DNA of 64,000 nucleotides, taken from the NCBI GenBank assembly GCA_900757185.1, contig CAAEMX010000052.1, positions 1-64,000 of the forward strand, read 5' to 3'. Positions 27,285 to 35,655 of this stretch are shown here, piece after piece. A program made the position numbers and the translations under genes. Below the pieces are notes generated by a model, which made no database searches, had not been told where the DNA came from, and saw only the letters and a program-made list of their open reading frames with translations. This DNA is from an uncultured Collinsella sp. Lineage in GTDB: Bacteria; Actinomycetota; Coriobacteriia; Coriobacteriales; Coriobacteriaceae. How positions within the stretch are numbered: the first letter of the stretch is position 1; each line of letters begins with the position of its first letter.

Positions 27285-28154
27285 TTATTGAGCAATAGCG
27301 TAAAGGTCAAACCCGCCCTGCGGCGTGCTATCGACCGTATCGGGCGCCTGTGAATTAAAACTCACCGGAACCATGCGCTTTGAGGCGCGGTAACGCGTGC
27401 CGTCGGTGGCGACGGGCGGCTCATCGACCGTGAGCTCGTAGTCGCCGGGCTTGAGCTCGATGCCGTCACCTTCGGAATTGACGTATTGGTACTCGTCGAT
27501 CGCTTGCCCCTTGAGCGTGCGACCCACGATATGGACGAGCATCTGGCTGTCGCCGCGCGCGGTGTCCCACGTCGCGCCGTCCTTGACCTCGACCGATACA
27601 TGCACTGAGCGCGTGCGGCTGAGCGATTGTTCGACGGACATCTCGACCTTGGCGGCGTCTTTTCGTTGTTGTTCAACATGGCTCCAGACGTTTCCAATTA
27701 CCGAGCATGCGATAACGCCGGCCATGAAGGCGATGAGGATGGGGCCGAGCGGAGAGCGACGGCCCGCGTCCTCCTCGCGAGCCAGGTCGGGGCGACGTGT
27801 GGGCGCGGGTGCTTGGGCACCCTGCGAGGGCACGTCGAGAATGCTGAAGGATGCCGTACTGCCGGGGTCGATGTTATGGCGCGGCTGCGGGGTCTTGGCC
27901 GGCGAGATGGACATGTCCGCCGGCTCACCGAGTGTGGCCGTAGCGTCAGCCTTGGCCTCGTCTGCCTCGGCTTGGGCCCAGGCTTGTTCGAAGGTCAGGG
28001 GCTCGACGGGGTCGAGGGCGGCGTCCGAGTCGGCGGCGGCGACGTTGCCGGTCTCGTCCTCGTCGCTCGACACGTCACACGGCGTAGGCTCGTCCCACTC
28101 CTCGTCCGGAGCCTCGCCCTCGCTATACCACCATTCAAAGTTATCGATATCCAT
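27285..28154 (-). CDS. Unknown single-pass membrane protein with acidic N-terminus
   Basis: Not recognised. 289 residues: an acidic, low-complexity cytoplasmic part (1-130, starting MDIDNFEWWYSEGEAPDEEW), one membrane helix at about 139-158 (ILIAFMAGVIACSVIGNVW), then an outside domain of about 130 residues. That domain has beta-rich segments (VHVSVEVKDG, MLVHIVGRTLKG, ELKPGDYELTVDEPPVA) suggesting an Ig- or carboxypeptidase-regulatory-like fold. The topology resembles actinobacterial envelope proteins. Placed alone between the epimerase gene and the decarboxylase cluster. Confidence 0.75.
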   Translation of the reverse strand: MDIDNFEWWYSEGEAPDEEWDEPTPCDVSSDEDETGNVAAADSDAALDPVEPLTFEQAWAQAEADEAKADATATLGEPADMSISPAKTPQPRHNIDPGSTASFSILDVPSQGAQAPAPTRRPDLAREEDAGRRSPLGPILIAFMAGVIACSVIGNVWSHVEQQRKDAAKVEMSVEQSLSRTRSVHVSVEVKDGATWDTARGDSQMLVHIVGRTLKGQAIDEYQYVNSEGDGIELKPGDYELTVDEPPVATDGTRYRASKRMVPVSFNSQAPDTVDSTPQGGFDLYAIAQ

Positions 28155-28239
28155 ACGGGGCGCCCCTTAGGCCTCGCAAATAAACACTTGCTAGCCTTAT
28201 ACCCCCAGACGGCGCTGGAGCTCGCCGGCACAGACAGGA

Positions 28240-28354
28240 AAACCGTCACAACATTCGACGCTTTTCCTCGTTTTCGAGATTTTCGCCGAATGTTGTGACG
28301 GTTTAGGCAGCAGCCACACCACGAATGCGACGAAGGAGCAGTCCCCTTGTCACA
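28240..28354. repeat. 65-bp palindrome plus GACAAAG hairpin at the 3' end of the MerR gene
   Basis: A perfect 18-bp stem, AAACCGTCACAACATTCG (28240-28257 with 28287-28304), with a 29-base loop. It is nearly identical, loop included, to 33163-33227. Next to it, running into the MerR stop codon, is TGCGACGAAGGAGCAGTCCC... (28326-28354), a degenerate GACAAAG-family member. The two modules have the same order at both sites. Confidence 0.85.
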
Positions 28355-29219
28355 TCTGGAGGGCGACGGGGATTTGGATGCAGCAGAAGTCCTCTTGGTG
28401 GGACTCGTCGTAGCTCGTGGTATCGAGGTAGCAAAAGTCGAAGGCGTTGCCGATGGGCTGGAGCGCGTGCTCGTCCATGCAGGCCACGATGGCGCGGATG
28501 CCTTCGGGCTCGTACGGCATGCCCCAGCGGCTCATGCACAGGTATGTGCCCTCGGGCAGCACTTCGACGCCAATCTTTGCCAGCTCGGCAGCATCGCTCG
28601 GCAGCAGCTCCTCGGCACCGCGCGGCAGCACGGCAAAGGAGCCGGCGCCAGCAATAGGGTCGTCGGAATGCAGTGCCTCGCGACGCAGCATGGCGCCCCA
28701 ACCGCGCATGGGGCGCGTACCCGTGAGCGCACGCATGCGCAGAATCGCGCGCATGAGCGTGGGGTGCAGCATCGAGCGGCCGCGCTCGATATCGGCCGGG
28801 AACTCCTCAAAGACCACGAAGCGGCGCTCGAACTGCTTGAGCTCCGGTTTGCCCTCGCGCTCGCGCCAATAGACCGCCTCGTCATAAAAGCTCAGGCGCT
28901 CCTGCACACTGGCGCGCTCGGCATTAAGCCCGGCAATCTTCTCGTTGAGCGCCTGCACCCGCGAGCGCAGGTGCTCGGTCATCTCGCCGATGTCGAACGT
29001 CGAGGTTAGGCGGTCAATCTCGTCGAGCTCCAGTCCCAAGTCGCGCAACATGCAAATCAGACGCATGAGCGGGATCTGCGTGGGCGAATAGAAACGGTAG
29101 CCCTTCTCGTTGACCACGGCGGGCTTAAACAGGCCGATCTTGTCGTAGTAGATGAGCGTTTGGCGCGAAACGTTAAACAAGCTCGCCATCTCGCTAATCG
29201 CATACATACCCGTCTGCAT
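28350..29219 (-). CDS. MerR-family transcriptional regulator with effector domain
   Basis: 289 residues. N-terminal MerR winged helix (YAISEMASLFNVSRQTLIYY, then DKIGLFKPAVVNEKGYRFYS), a coiled-coil linker at about 80-115, and a C-terminal GyrI/BmrR-like effector domain ending in FDFCYLDTTSYDESHQEDFCCIQIPV. BmrR-type regulators bind small aromatic or cationic molecules. Being the last gene of the ubiX-ubiD-permease cluster, it is a good candidate for its regulator, sensing the substrate or product. GGGAGGACCT before the ATG at 29219 sets the start. Confidence 0.88.
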   Translation of the reverse strand: MQTGMYAISEMASLFNVSRQTLIYYDKIGLFKPAVVNEKGYRFYSPTQIPLMRLICMLRDLGLELDEIDRLTSTFDIGEMTEHLRSRVQALNEKIAGLNAERASVQERLSFYDEAVYWREREGKPELKQFERRFVVFEEFPADIERGRSMLHPTLMRAILRMRALTGTRPMRGWGAMLRREALHSDDPIAGAGSFAVLPRGAEELLPSDAAELAKIGVEVLPEGTYLCMSRWGMPYEPEGIRAIVACMDEHALQPIGNAFDFCYLDTTSYDESHQEDFCCIQIPVALQM

Positions 29220-29310
29220 AGGTCCTCCCGACACATCCTTTGACGCGAAAAGCCCGCCGCCCACAGGGGCAGCGGGCTCAAACACTACTCGTATCCTACC
29301 CTAAATGCGC

Positions 29311-29889
29311 CTATGACCAGCGCTTATAGTTTGCACATGATACGCCGACGGCCTCGAGCGCCTTGGCGGCGATGTGATGCACCGCGTCATCGAGCGTGGC
29401 GGGGCCGTTGTAAAACGTAAGCATGGGCGGCATGAGCATGACGCCCGGTACGCGCGCCAGGCGCGCCATGTTATCGACGTGAATGGCGCTGAAGGGCGTC
29501 TCGCGCACCATGAGCACCAGGCGGCGCTGCTCTTTCATCTGCACGTCGGCCGCACGCAGCAACAGATTTTCGCTGTAGCCGCTCGCGATACCGGCGAGCG
29601 TCTTCATGGAGCAGGGCGCCACGATCATACCGTCAACCGGATAGGTACCGCTTGCGATGGCGGCGCCAATATTTTTATTGTCGTAGACCACATCGGCATG
29701 CATGGCAAACTCGTCGAGCGTCATGCCGAGCTCCTGCTCGATGGTGATCGCTCCCCCGCGCGTGACGACAAGCGCCGACTCGGCACCGGCCTGACGCAGG
29801 CATTTGAGGCACTCAAGGCCCAGCGCGGCACCGCTGGCGCCAGACACGCCAACGACAATGCGACGGGGACGGACAGAAGACTCAGGCAT
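29311..29889 (-). CDS. ubiX: Flavin prenyltransferase UbiX
   Basis: 192 residues. Transfers the dimethylallyl group from dimethylallyl (pyro)phosphate to FMN, making prenyl-FMN for UbiD decarboxylases. Motifs: VVGVSGASGAALG near the N-terminus, the FMN and prenyl-phosphate contacts IVAPCSMKTLAGIASGYSENLLLRAADV, the VMVRETP-type strand and MLMPPMLTFYNGP. It lies 33 bases after the UbiD gene, so the two are almost certainly co-transcribed and matched. LpdB/BsdB-type UbiX proteins in hydroxyarylic acid decarboxylase operons have this role. Confidence 0.93.
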   Translation of the reverse strand: MPESSVRPRRIVVGVSGASGAALGLECLKCLRQAGAESALVVTRGGAITIEQELGMTLDEFAMHADVVYDNKNIGAAIASGTYPVDGMIVAPCSMKTLAGIASGYSENLLLRAADVQMKEQRRLVLMVRETPFSAIHVDNMARLARVPGVMLMPPMLTFYNGPATLDDAVHHIAAKALEAVGVSCANYKRWS

Positions 29890-29922
29890 GACAACTCCTT
29901 AACTACTTGGTAGGGCTACTTA

Positions 29923-31410
29923 CTAGAAAGCAATCTCCTTGGCCCACTTGTCCTTGTCGATCTCCATGAACTGCGAGCGGATGAAGTTCTTCTTGAGGTC
30001 GAACGGGACCGTGCAGTCGAAGATGGCCTTGCAGGCGATGCCATGCTCGCGAATCGAAGGATCGAACGCGGGGTCGTTGGACGGGTCGAGCACGTGGCAG
30101 TGGCAGCCGGGGATGGTGATGAGGTCGACGTCAGCCTGGAAGCGCGTGGTCATGGCCCACATCACGTCGCTCATATCGAAGATGTCGACATCCTCATCAA
30201 CAAGGATGACGTGCTTGAGCTCGGAGAATGCCGAGAAAGCGAGCATGGCGGCGTTGCGCTGACGGCCCTCGTCATTTTTGCTCGACTTCTTGAACTGCAT
30301 GATGGCAACGAACTTGCCGCCGCCGCAGGGGGCGGCGTGAACGTTGAGCAGGCGGCCAGGAATAGCGGTCTCGACCATCTTGTAGATGGAAGCCTCGGTG
30401 GGGATGCCCGCCATGGAAACGTGCTCGTGCGAAGGACCGATGCAGCTCTCCATGATGGGATTGACGCGCGTGGTGACGGCGGTGATCTTGATCACCGGGC
30501 AGACCTTGGCGCCGCCGGTGTAGCCGGGGAACTCGGGCATGGCGTAGCCGTGGCCGTTGACATCCTCGTTGATGGTCTCGTCGTGCATGAGGTAGCCCTC
30601 GAGCACGTACTCGGCATTGGCAATGCACTTCTGCGGAACGGTGACGCAGTCGGCAAGCTCGACGGCGTGGCCGCGCAGGGCGCCGGCGATCTGCAGCTCG
30701 TTGAAGCCGAGCGGCGTGGTGGGAGCCTCGAAACCGCAGCACATGTACACAGCGGGGTCCAGGCCGATGGAGATGGAGATGGGCATGTCCTCGCCGCGCT
30801 GGCAGTACTCGTCAAAGAAGGAGCCAAGGTGACGACTGCCCGGGGTGATCCACATGGCGAGCTTGTCCTTGTCGACGCAGGAGAAGCGGTGGATGGTCAC
30901 GTCGGACTGGGAGCCGTCGGGGCTCGTGCCGTAGGCGAGGCCCATGGTGATGTAGGGGCCGCCGTCGACGGGCGTGTTGGTGGGGGCGGGAACGATCTTG
31001 CGCAGGTCAAAGCCCTCGTCGGTCGCCTTGTACACGACCTCCTGGCAGTCGACGTGCGCACCCTCGGCGATCTGCTCGGGCGCGATCAGGTTCTCGAAGC
31101 GCTTGCCGATCTCGAGGCCCAGGTGCTCCTCGTCCAGGTCGAGCAGGGCGGCAACGCGCTTGCGGCTGGCAAGCATGCCGATGCAGACCTTGGCATCGTC
31201 AAAGCCCTTGACGTTGTTGAAGACCATCGCCGGACCCTCTTTGGTCGGACGCATAACGGTGCCGCCGGCGCCGACGTGACGATAGACACCCGAGACCTCG
31301 GCGTCCGGGTCGACCTGGGTGTCGGTCTCGAGCAGCTGGCCCGGCATCTCGCGCAAAAAGTCGAGTGCGGAGCGCAGGTCGTGGATCTGGGAAGCATCGA
31401 TGGTGGACAT
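29923..31410 (-). CDS. ubiD: UbiD-family decarboxylase, LpdC/BsdC type
   Basis: Prenyl-FMN-dependent reversible decarboxylase, 495 residues. As I recall them, LpdC and BsdC enzymes (gallate/protocatechuate and related hydroxyarylic acids) share its landmarks: SGVYRHVGAGGTVMRPT, GPAMVFNNVKGF, VYKATDEGFDLRKIV, APTNTPVDGGPYIT, AMPEFPGYTGG, GPSHEHVSMAGIPTEA, VDEDVDIFDM and LITIPGCHCHVLDPS. The AMPEFPGY region holds the acidic active-site residue in this branch. Start ATG at 31410 with AAAGGAG. Encoded between its probable uptake permease and ubiX. Substrate is inferred to be an aromatic carboxylate, not proven. Confidence 0.9.
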   Translation of the reverse strand: MSTIDASQIHDLRSALDFLREMPGQLLETDTQVDPDAEVSGVYRHVGAGGTVMRPTKEGPAMVFNNVKGFDDAKVCIGMLASRKRVAALLDLDEEHLGLEIGKRFENLIAPEQIAEGAHVDCQEVVYKATDEGFDLRKIVPAPTNTPVDGGPYITMGLAYGTSPDGSQSDVTIHRFSCVDKDKLAMWITPGSRHLGSFFDEYCQRGEDMPISISIGLDPAVYMCCGFEAPTTPLGFNELQIAGALRGHAVELADCVTVPQKCIANAEYVLEGYLMHDETINEDVNGHGYAMPEFPGYTGGAKVCPVIKITAVTTRVNPIMESCIGPSHEHVSMAGIPTEASIYKMVETAIPGRLLNVHAAPCGGGKFVAIMQFKKSSKNDEGRQRNAAMLAFSAFSELKHVILVDEDVDIFDMSDVMWAMTTRFQADVDLITIPGCHCHVLDPSNDPAFDPSIREHGIACKAIFDCTVPFDLKKNFIRSQFMEIDKDKWAKEIAF

Positions 31411-31553
31411 GGCGTGCTCCTTTCGGGAGAGTGCCCGGCGGCGGGAGTGCCGCCGGGCTGGGTAACGTAGTGGGGCCGCGGCGCTCATAGATAGAACGCT
31501 CAGCCACTCGCAGTTCGAGCGCTCGGCTGCTTACAGCCCAAGCGCTCGACCGC

Positions 31554-33011
31554 TTACATCAGGCCAAAGAGGTGGAACCAGGCGGCCTCGACCAGCACAA
31601 CGACAAAGACGACCGCGGTGAGGGGAATGCCCATGCACATGGCCTCTTTGGAGGTGTAGCCGCCGGCGTCCTTGCCCTCGCCGATAAGGATCGGCAGGTT
31701 GTGGAACGGCAGGATATAGTGGATGTTGATGGACGTGAAGACGATGAGCGCCACGGCGAGCGGGCTCACGCTGGAGCCGGCCGCGAAGCTGATGAACGCC
31801 GGCACGCACACGCCGAGCACGGCCATGACCGAGCCCATGAACATGTGGATGACCATGGAGAGCGCGGCGACAAGCAGGGCGAACAGGAAGATGTTCTCGG
31901 GCACGGAGCTGGGGAGTACGACGTCGGCGATCCAGGCGTTCATGCCGGTGGCGCCGCCCACGGAGCCCACGGCCATGGCGGCCGTCAGGAACATGAGGGA
32001 CTTGATGTCGACAGCGTTCCAGCTGGCGGGAGTGAGGACCTCGCCGATGATGGGCATGGCGAGCGCGACGCCGATGGCAAGTGTCACCCAGCCGATGTAA
32101 TCGCCCGAGACGGTAAGCCACAGCGCGATGGCAATGACAAGCCACACGATGGTGCGAATCTCCTTGACGGAGAGCTTGCCGAGCGCGGCCTGCTTGGCCA
32201 CGATCTGCTCGCGATCGTAAACGAGCTCCTTGCTGGGCTTAAAGAGGAAGAGGCCCAGGAACAGGGTGCACAGCAGCGTGACCAGCATGGGCACGCTCAT
32301 GTACAGGAACCAGTCGATAAAGGACGGGCTCATGCCGCCGGCCTCGACGCTGTACTGCGCAACGAGCGGGTTGAGCGTGGAGTCGCCCGTCAGGAAGAAC
32401 ATGGAACCCGGGGCGGCAGCGGCAAACACGAGAAAGCCGAGCTTACCCTTGTCGTCGTCACCGTAGCCGGCGGACTCGGCGATGACCGAGACGACGGCGA
32501 GGATGAGGAAGGCGCGGGGGAACGGGTGCGGGATCAGCAGCGACAGCACAAAGGTGAGCGCGAAGATCGAGATGATGAGCGACTTGGCATCGCGCACGAA
32601 CTTGAGCATAAACGCATAGGCGATGCGCTCGCCCAGGCCCGACTCCTTGACCGCGCTGGCGATGAGGTAGGCGCCGATGACGAGCCACATGGTGGCTTTG
32701 GTCCACGAGCTAAACGTGGAGGCGACCGTCGCCGAGATGCTCGCGGCGCCCGTGTCGTCCACGCACACCTTGAACAGAACGAGCAGCGCGCAATAGAGCA
32801 GGCCCACAAAGCCCGGCTGTGCCACGCCACACGCCCAGAACACCACCGTGGCGAGCGTCAACGCCAGACAGGTCTGACCGCCGACCGTAAGCTCGACCGT
32901 CGAGCTCAGCTCCGCCAAAGGAAGAAACTTCACTAGCAAAAAGACAACGATACCCAGCACAAAGCCAATTTCGCGCTTGGTAATCTTAAACGCCTTCTTT
33001 TCCGCTTCCAT
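31554..33011 (-). CDS. SLC13/DASS-type anion permease
   Basis: 485 residues with about 12 hydrophobic helices; DASS/CitT-like carboxylate carriers have this size. Recognisable regions include TMWLVIGAYLIASAVKESGLGERIAYAF, IPHPFPRAFLILAVVSVIAESAGYGDDDKGKLGF (in parts) and a late FTSINIHYILPFHNLP. The classic SNT sodium-site motifs are not obvious, so it may belong to a sodium-independent exchanger branch. GGTGGGGAG precedes the ATG at 33011. It is first in the permease-ubiD-ubiX run, implying import of the acid or acid/product exchange coupled to decarboxylation. Confidence 0.85.
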   Translation of the reverse strand: MEAEKKAFKITKREIGFVLGIVVFLLVKFLPLAELSSTVELTVGGQTCLALTLATVVFWACGVAQPGFVGLLYCALLVLFKVCVDDTGAASISATVASTFSSWTKATMWLVIGAYLIASAVKESGLGERIAYAFMLKFVRDAKSLIISIFALTFVLSLLIPHPFPRAFLILAVVSVIAESAGYGDDDKGKLGFLVFAAAAPGSMFFLTGDSTLNPLVAQYSVEAGGMSPSFIDWFLYMSVPMLVTLLCTLFLGLFLFKPSKELVYDREQIVAKQAALGKLSVKEIRTIVWLVIAIALWLTVSGDYIGWVTLAIGVALAMPIIGEVLTPASWNAVDIKSLMFLTAAMAVGSVGGATGMNAWIADVVLPSSVPENIFLFALLVAALSMVIHMFMGSVMAVLGVCVPAFISFAAGSSVSPLAVALIVFTSINIHYILPFHNLPILIGEGKDAGGYTSKEAMCMGIPLTAVVFVVVLVEAAWFHLFGLM

Positions 33012-33162
33012 CTCCCCACCTTTCTTGTTGGGGGCGCTCCGGATTCGTAGCCGCGTTGCCACTTAAAAAGGGGCGCCCGTTATCGGACACCTCTTACGTT
33101 GCGCTGTGTTGCGGCAATACAGTCAAGCGGGATTTTTGGATGGGAAGCGATCCCCTGGACAA

Positions 33163-33258
33163 AAACCGTCACAACATTCGACGCTTTTCCTCGTTTTCGA
33201 GATTTTCATCGAATGTTGTGACGGTTTGGATGTGGCAAAGGGACTGTCTTTTTTCACA
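33163..33258. repeat. 65-bp palindrome plus GACAAAG hairpin at the 3' end of the LpdD-Nudix gene
   Basis: Second copy of the AAACCGTCACAACATTCG palindrome (33163-33180 with 33210-33227), differing from 28240-28304 by a couple of loop bases. It is followed by TGTGGCAAAGGGACTGTC... (33231-33258), which overlaps the stop codon of the fusion gene. Together the two copies bracket the permease-ubiD-ubiX-merR block. Confidence 0.85.
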
Positions 33259-34201
33259 TAGCGAGGGCTGCGCGGATGGAGGGGACCTCCAGGGCCTCGC
33301 GGAGCCAGGGTGCCAGCTGCTCGGGGCGACCCTGCAGGTAGCCGCCGAGCTCGGATGGGGTCACGCGTCGTACCTCCGAGATCTCCTCTTGGTTGATGTG
33401 CAGCTCGCCCGGCTCAACATGGGCTGCGAACACCTCGCACCACTCGCACTCGCAGCGGCCGTCGCCGTGGTCCTCGCGGTACACCACGCGTCCGAGGTAC
33501 TTGAGCTGATCGGGATCGCGCGTGATGCCGAGCTCTTCGTTGATGCGGCGCGCCGTCGCGGCGACAACGTCCTCCCCGGGGAGCGGATGGCCGGCACAGC
33601 TATCGGCCAGCACCCCGCCCCACAGGCGTTTGAGCGGACTGCGACGACAGAGCAGCAGGCGTGCGTCTTCGCCCTGGCCCTCGACCAGAAGCGTCAGAAA
33701 TGCCTGATGCAGAATGCCCTCACCGGCATGGGCATCGATGCGGTCGACGGGGCCAAGCGTCTCGCCGGTCGCGGCATCGACCGCCACGACCTCGGCGCCC
33801 GCGCCGCCCTCATCCCAGCCGGCGCGCAGAATGCGGGCTGCGGCCTCCTCGAGCGCGGCGATGAGCTCTTTGGTGGTGTCGAGCACGCGCTGCAGGTCGC
33901 CCCCGCTCGCCTGTTCAACATGAAAACCTGTGCTTGCAACGACCGGCACATCAAAGCGCGTGGCCAGCGCCGCCGCGATATCGCGCGCTGGGATTTCGTC
34001 TCGATGGCATGGAACGGCCAGGATGCTCACCGTCGCCGTGCGGCCGGGCTCGGGGCGCGGAATGGCCTGCGCCGTGGCGCCCAGGTGCGCGAACTCCGGC
34101 GAGCAGGCGTACACCGCCATGCCTCGCGGCGTCACCGTCAGCTGGGCCTCGAGCGCAAACTTGCCCTCGCCCACCGCAACCTTTGTCGTATGCATACCCA
34201 T
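33254..34201 (-). CDS. Fusion of an LpdD-like prenyl-FMN chaperone domain and an IPP-isomerase-like Nudix domain
   Basis: 315 residues, two domains. Residues 1-115 resemble LpdD/BsdD, the small partner of gallate-type UbiD enzymes (HLGATAQAIP, VPCHRDEIPARD, STGFHVEQASGGDL). Residues 137-315 resemble type 1 isopentenyl-diphosphate isomerase, starting EVVAVDAATGETLG. His158, His165, His205 (AGHP), Glu251 and Glu253 (ECEWCEVFA) match the E. coli metal site His25, His32, His69, Glu114, Glu116. The catalytic Cys67 position is Ala203, with a Cys one residue earlier (DSCAGHP versus NSVCGHP). Start ATG 34201 after CAGGAG. It lies beside ubiX-ubiD and may supply or handle DMAPP. Confidence 0.8.
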   Translation of the reverse strand: MGMHTTKVAVGEGKFALEAQLTVTPRGMAVYACSPEFAHLGATAQAIPRPEPGRTATVSILAVPCHRDEIPARDIAAALATRFDVPVVASTGFHVEQASGGDLQRVLDTTKELIAALEEAAARILRAGWDEGGAGAEVVAVDAATGETLGPVDRIDAHAGEGILHQAFLTLLVEGQGEDARLLLCRRSPLKRLWGGVLADSCAGHPLPGEDVVAATARRINEELGITRDPDQLKYLGRVVYREDHGDGRCECEWCEVFAAHVEPGELHINQEEISEVRRVTPSELGGYLQGRPEQLAPWLREALEVPSIRAALAM

Positions 34202-34274
34202 GGGATCTCCTGTCGCCCGCGATGTACCTGAGACCATCTTCGCCTGTATTGCGACTATACAGGCAAGCACAGCC

Positions 34275-34303
34275 TGCGACAAAGGGGGCAGGCACCTGAC
34301 ACA
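34275..34303. repeat. GACAAAG-family hairpin between divergent genes
   Basis: TGCGACAAAGGGGGCAGGCACC followed by TGACACA: an imperfect member of the dispersed family, here upstream of both divergent genes and not at a 3' end. Confidence 0.6.
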
Positions 34304-34362
34304 TTCTGTTAGAGTTGCAGGGATTGAATCCCGCTTATTCATGCGACATTGGAGTGACAACC

Positions 34363-35598
34363 TTGACCGCCGCAACCACGTCTAAAAGTAAGTCAACCGC
34401 CGCCGCGCTCTCCCCCGCGCGCACCAAGCTCTGCCTGGCGCTGCTCGTGCTGTTGGGATTCTCGCTCGGCTGCTCAGAGTTCGTGGTCATCGGCATCGAA
34501 AGCGACTTGGCGACGGAACTCGGCGTATCACTTGCCACTGCGGGCCAGCTCATCAGCGTGTTTGCGCTTGTCTACGCTATCGCGACGCCGGTGCTTGCGC
34601 TCAGCACGGGGCGATTCCGCCGCTACCAGCTGCTCGTGTGCTACAGCATCGTCTTTGTGCTCGGCAACCTGGTCATGGCGTTGGCGCCCAACTTCCAGGT
34701 GCTCTTTATCTCGCGCATTGTCCTGGGATCCGTCTCGGGCGCGCTGCTCGCCGTGGGCGTGACGTACACCCCCGAGCTGCTGTCCCCGCAGCAAACTTCG
34801 CTTGCCATCTCGGTGGTATATGGTGCGTTTTCCGTGGCAATGGTCTTTGTCACTTCGATCGGCAAGTTTGTGGCCGACACGCTCGATTGGCACGTGGCCA
34901 TGTACGGCACGCTGGCCTTTGCCGTTTTGATCTGCGGAGCGCTCGTGGCGTTTATGCCGCGCGCTGGGCAAACCGACGAGCCTGCCACCTTTCGCGAGCA
35001 GGCGGGCCTGCTGCGCGAGCCGAGCATCATCACCGGCATGCTCATCTTTTTGTTTGGCGTGGGATCGGTCTATGTGTTCTACGGCTACGTGACGCCTTAT
35101 CTTGAGCAGGTGCTGGGCATGGGCACCGTTCAGGCGAGTACCACGCTCATGGCCTACGGCGTGTTCTGCCTGATCTCGAACATCCTGGGCGGATGGATTG
35201 ATGCACGCTTTGGCATGAAGGCGCTGCTTGTGACGTTTGTGCTGCAGGCTGCGGCGTTGCTCGGGCTGTTTGCTGTGGGCGGCACCATGCCGCTCGCGCT
35301 GGTCTTTGTCTTTAGCTTGGCGCTGCTCATGTACCTGTTCTCGGTGTCATGCATCACACACTTTATGGATGTGGCACGCAGCCGCCACCCCAAGTCGATG
35401 GTACTCGCAAGTTCAGTTGAGCCCATGGCGTTTAATGTCGGCATTTCGTTTGGCACCGCGGTGGGCGGCGCCGTGGTAAGCGGAGTTGGCATTGCCTACG
35501 TAGGCGCCGTGGGCGCCGCATTCTCGCTTGTGGCCTGGGCGCTTACGCTGGTGACGATTAAGTTGGCTCGCTGGGAGCGCAAGCGGGCGAGAGCGTAG
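34363..35598 (+). CDS. MFS transporter, drug:H+ antiporter-1 type
   Basis: About 411 residues, 12 predicted membrane helices. The DHA1 hallmark loop after helix 2 (LSTGRFRRYQLL) and the antiporter-type helix-5 region (SPQQTSLAISVVYGAFSVAMVF) are present. LGFSLGCSEFVVIGIESDLATELGVS resembles arabinose-efflux/AraJ-like permeases. Likely exports sugars or drugs; substrate unknown. TTG at 34363 is chosen because TTGGAG lies eight bases upstream; an ATG at 34315 lacks a ribosome site. It diverges from the LpdD-Nudix gene. Confidence 0.85.
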   Translation: MTAATTSKSKSTAAALSPARTKLCLALLVLLGFSLGCSEFVVIGIESDLATELGVSLATAGQLISVFALVYAIATPVLALSTGRFRRYQLLVCYSIVFVLGNLVMALAPNFQVLFISRIVLGSVSGALLAVGVTYTPELLSPQQTSLAISVVYGAFSVAMVFVTSIGKFVADTLDWHVAMYGTLAFAVLICGALVAFMPRAGQTDEPATFREQAGLLREPSIITGMLIFLFGVGSVYVFYGYVTPYLEQVLGMGTVQASTTLMAYGVFCLISNILGGWIDARFGMKALLVTFVLQAAALLGLFAVGGTMPLALVFVFSLALLMYLFSVSCITHFMDVARSRHPKSMVLASSVEPMAFNVGISFGTAVGGAVVSGVGIAYVGAVGAAFSLVAWALTLVTIKLARWERKRARA

Positions 35599-35655
35599 GC
35601 TTAGGCTTAGCTGCGATACTCGAGTTCGATGATGGCGATCGAAAGGAAACCGCAT

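Noticed and set aside
29923..31410. UbiD with a missing active-site glutamate
   Set aside because: AMPEFPGY differs from Fdc1/UbiD-type EGPFGEYTG, but LpdC-type enzymes, as I recall them, carry the same AMPEFPGY form.
31572..32936. 454-codon open frame antisense to the anion permease
   Set aside because: Highly charged low-complexity product mirroring hydrophobic codons of the permease.
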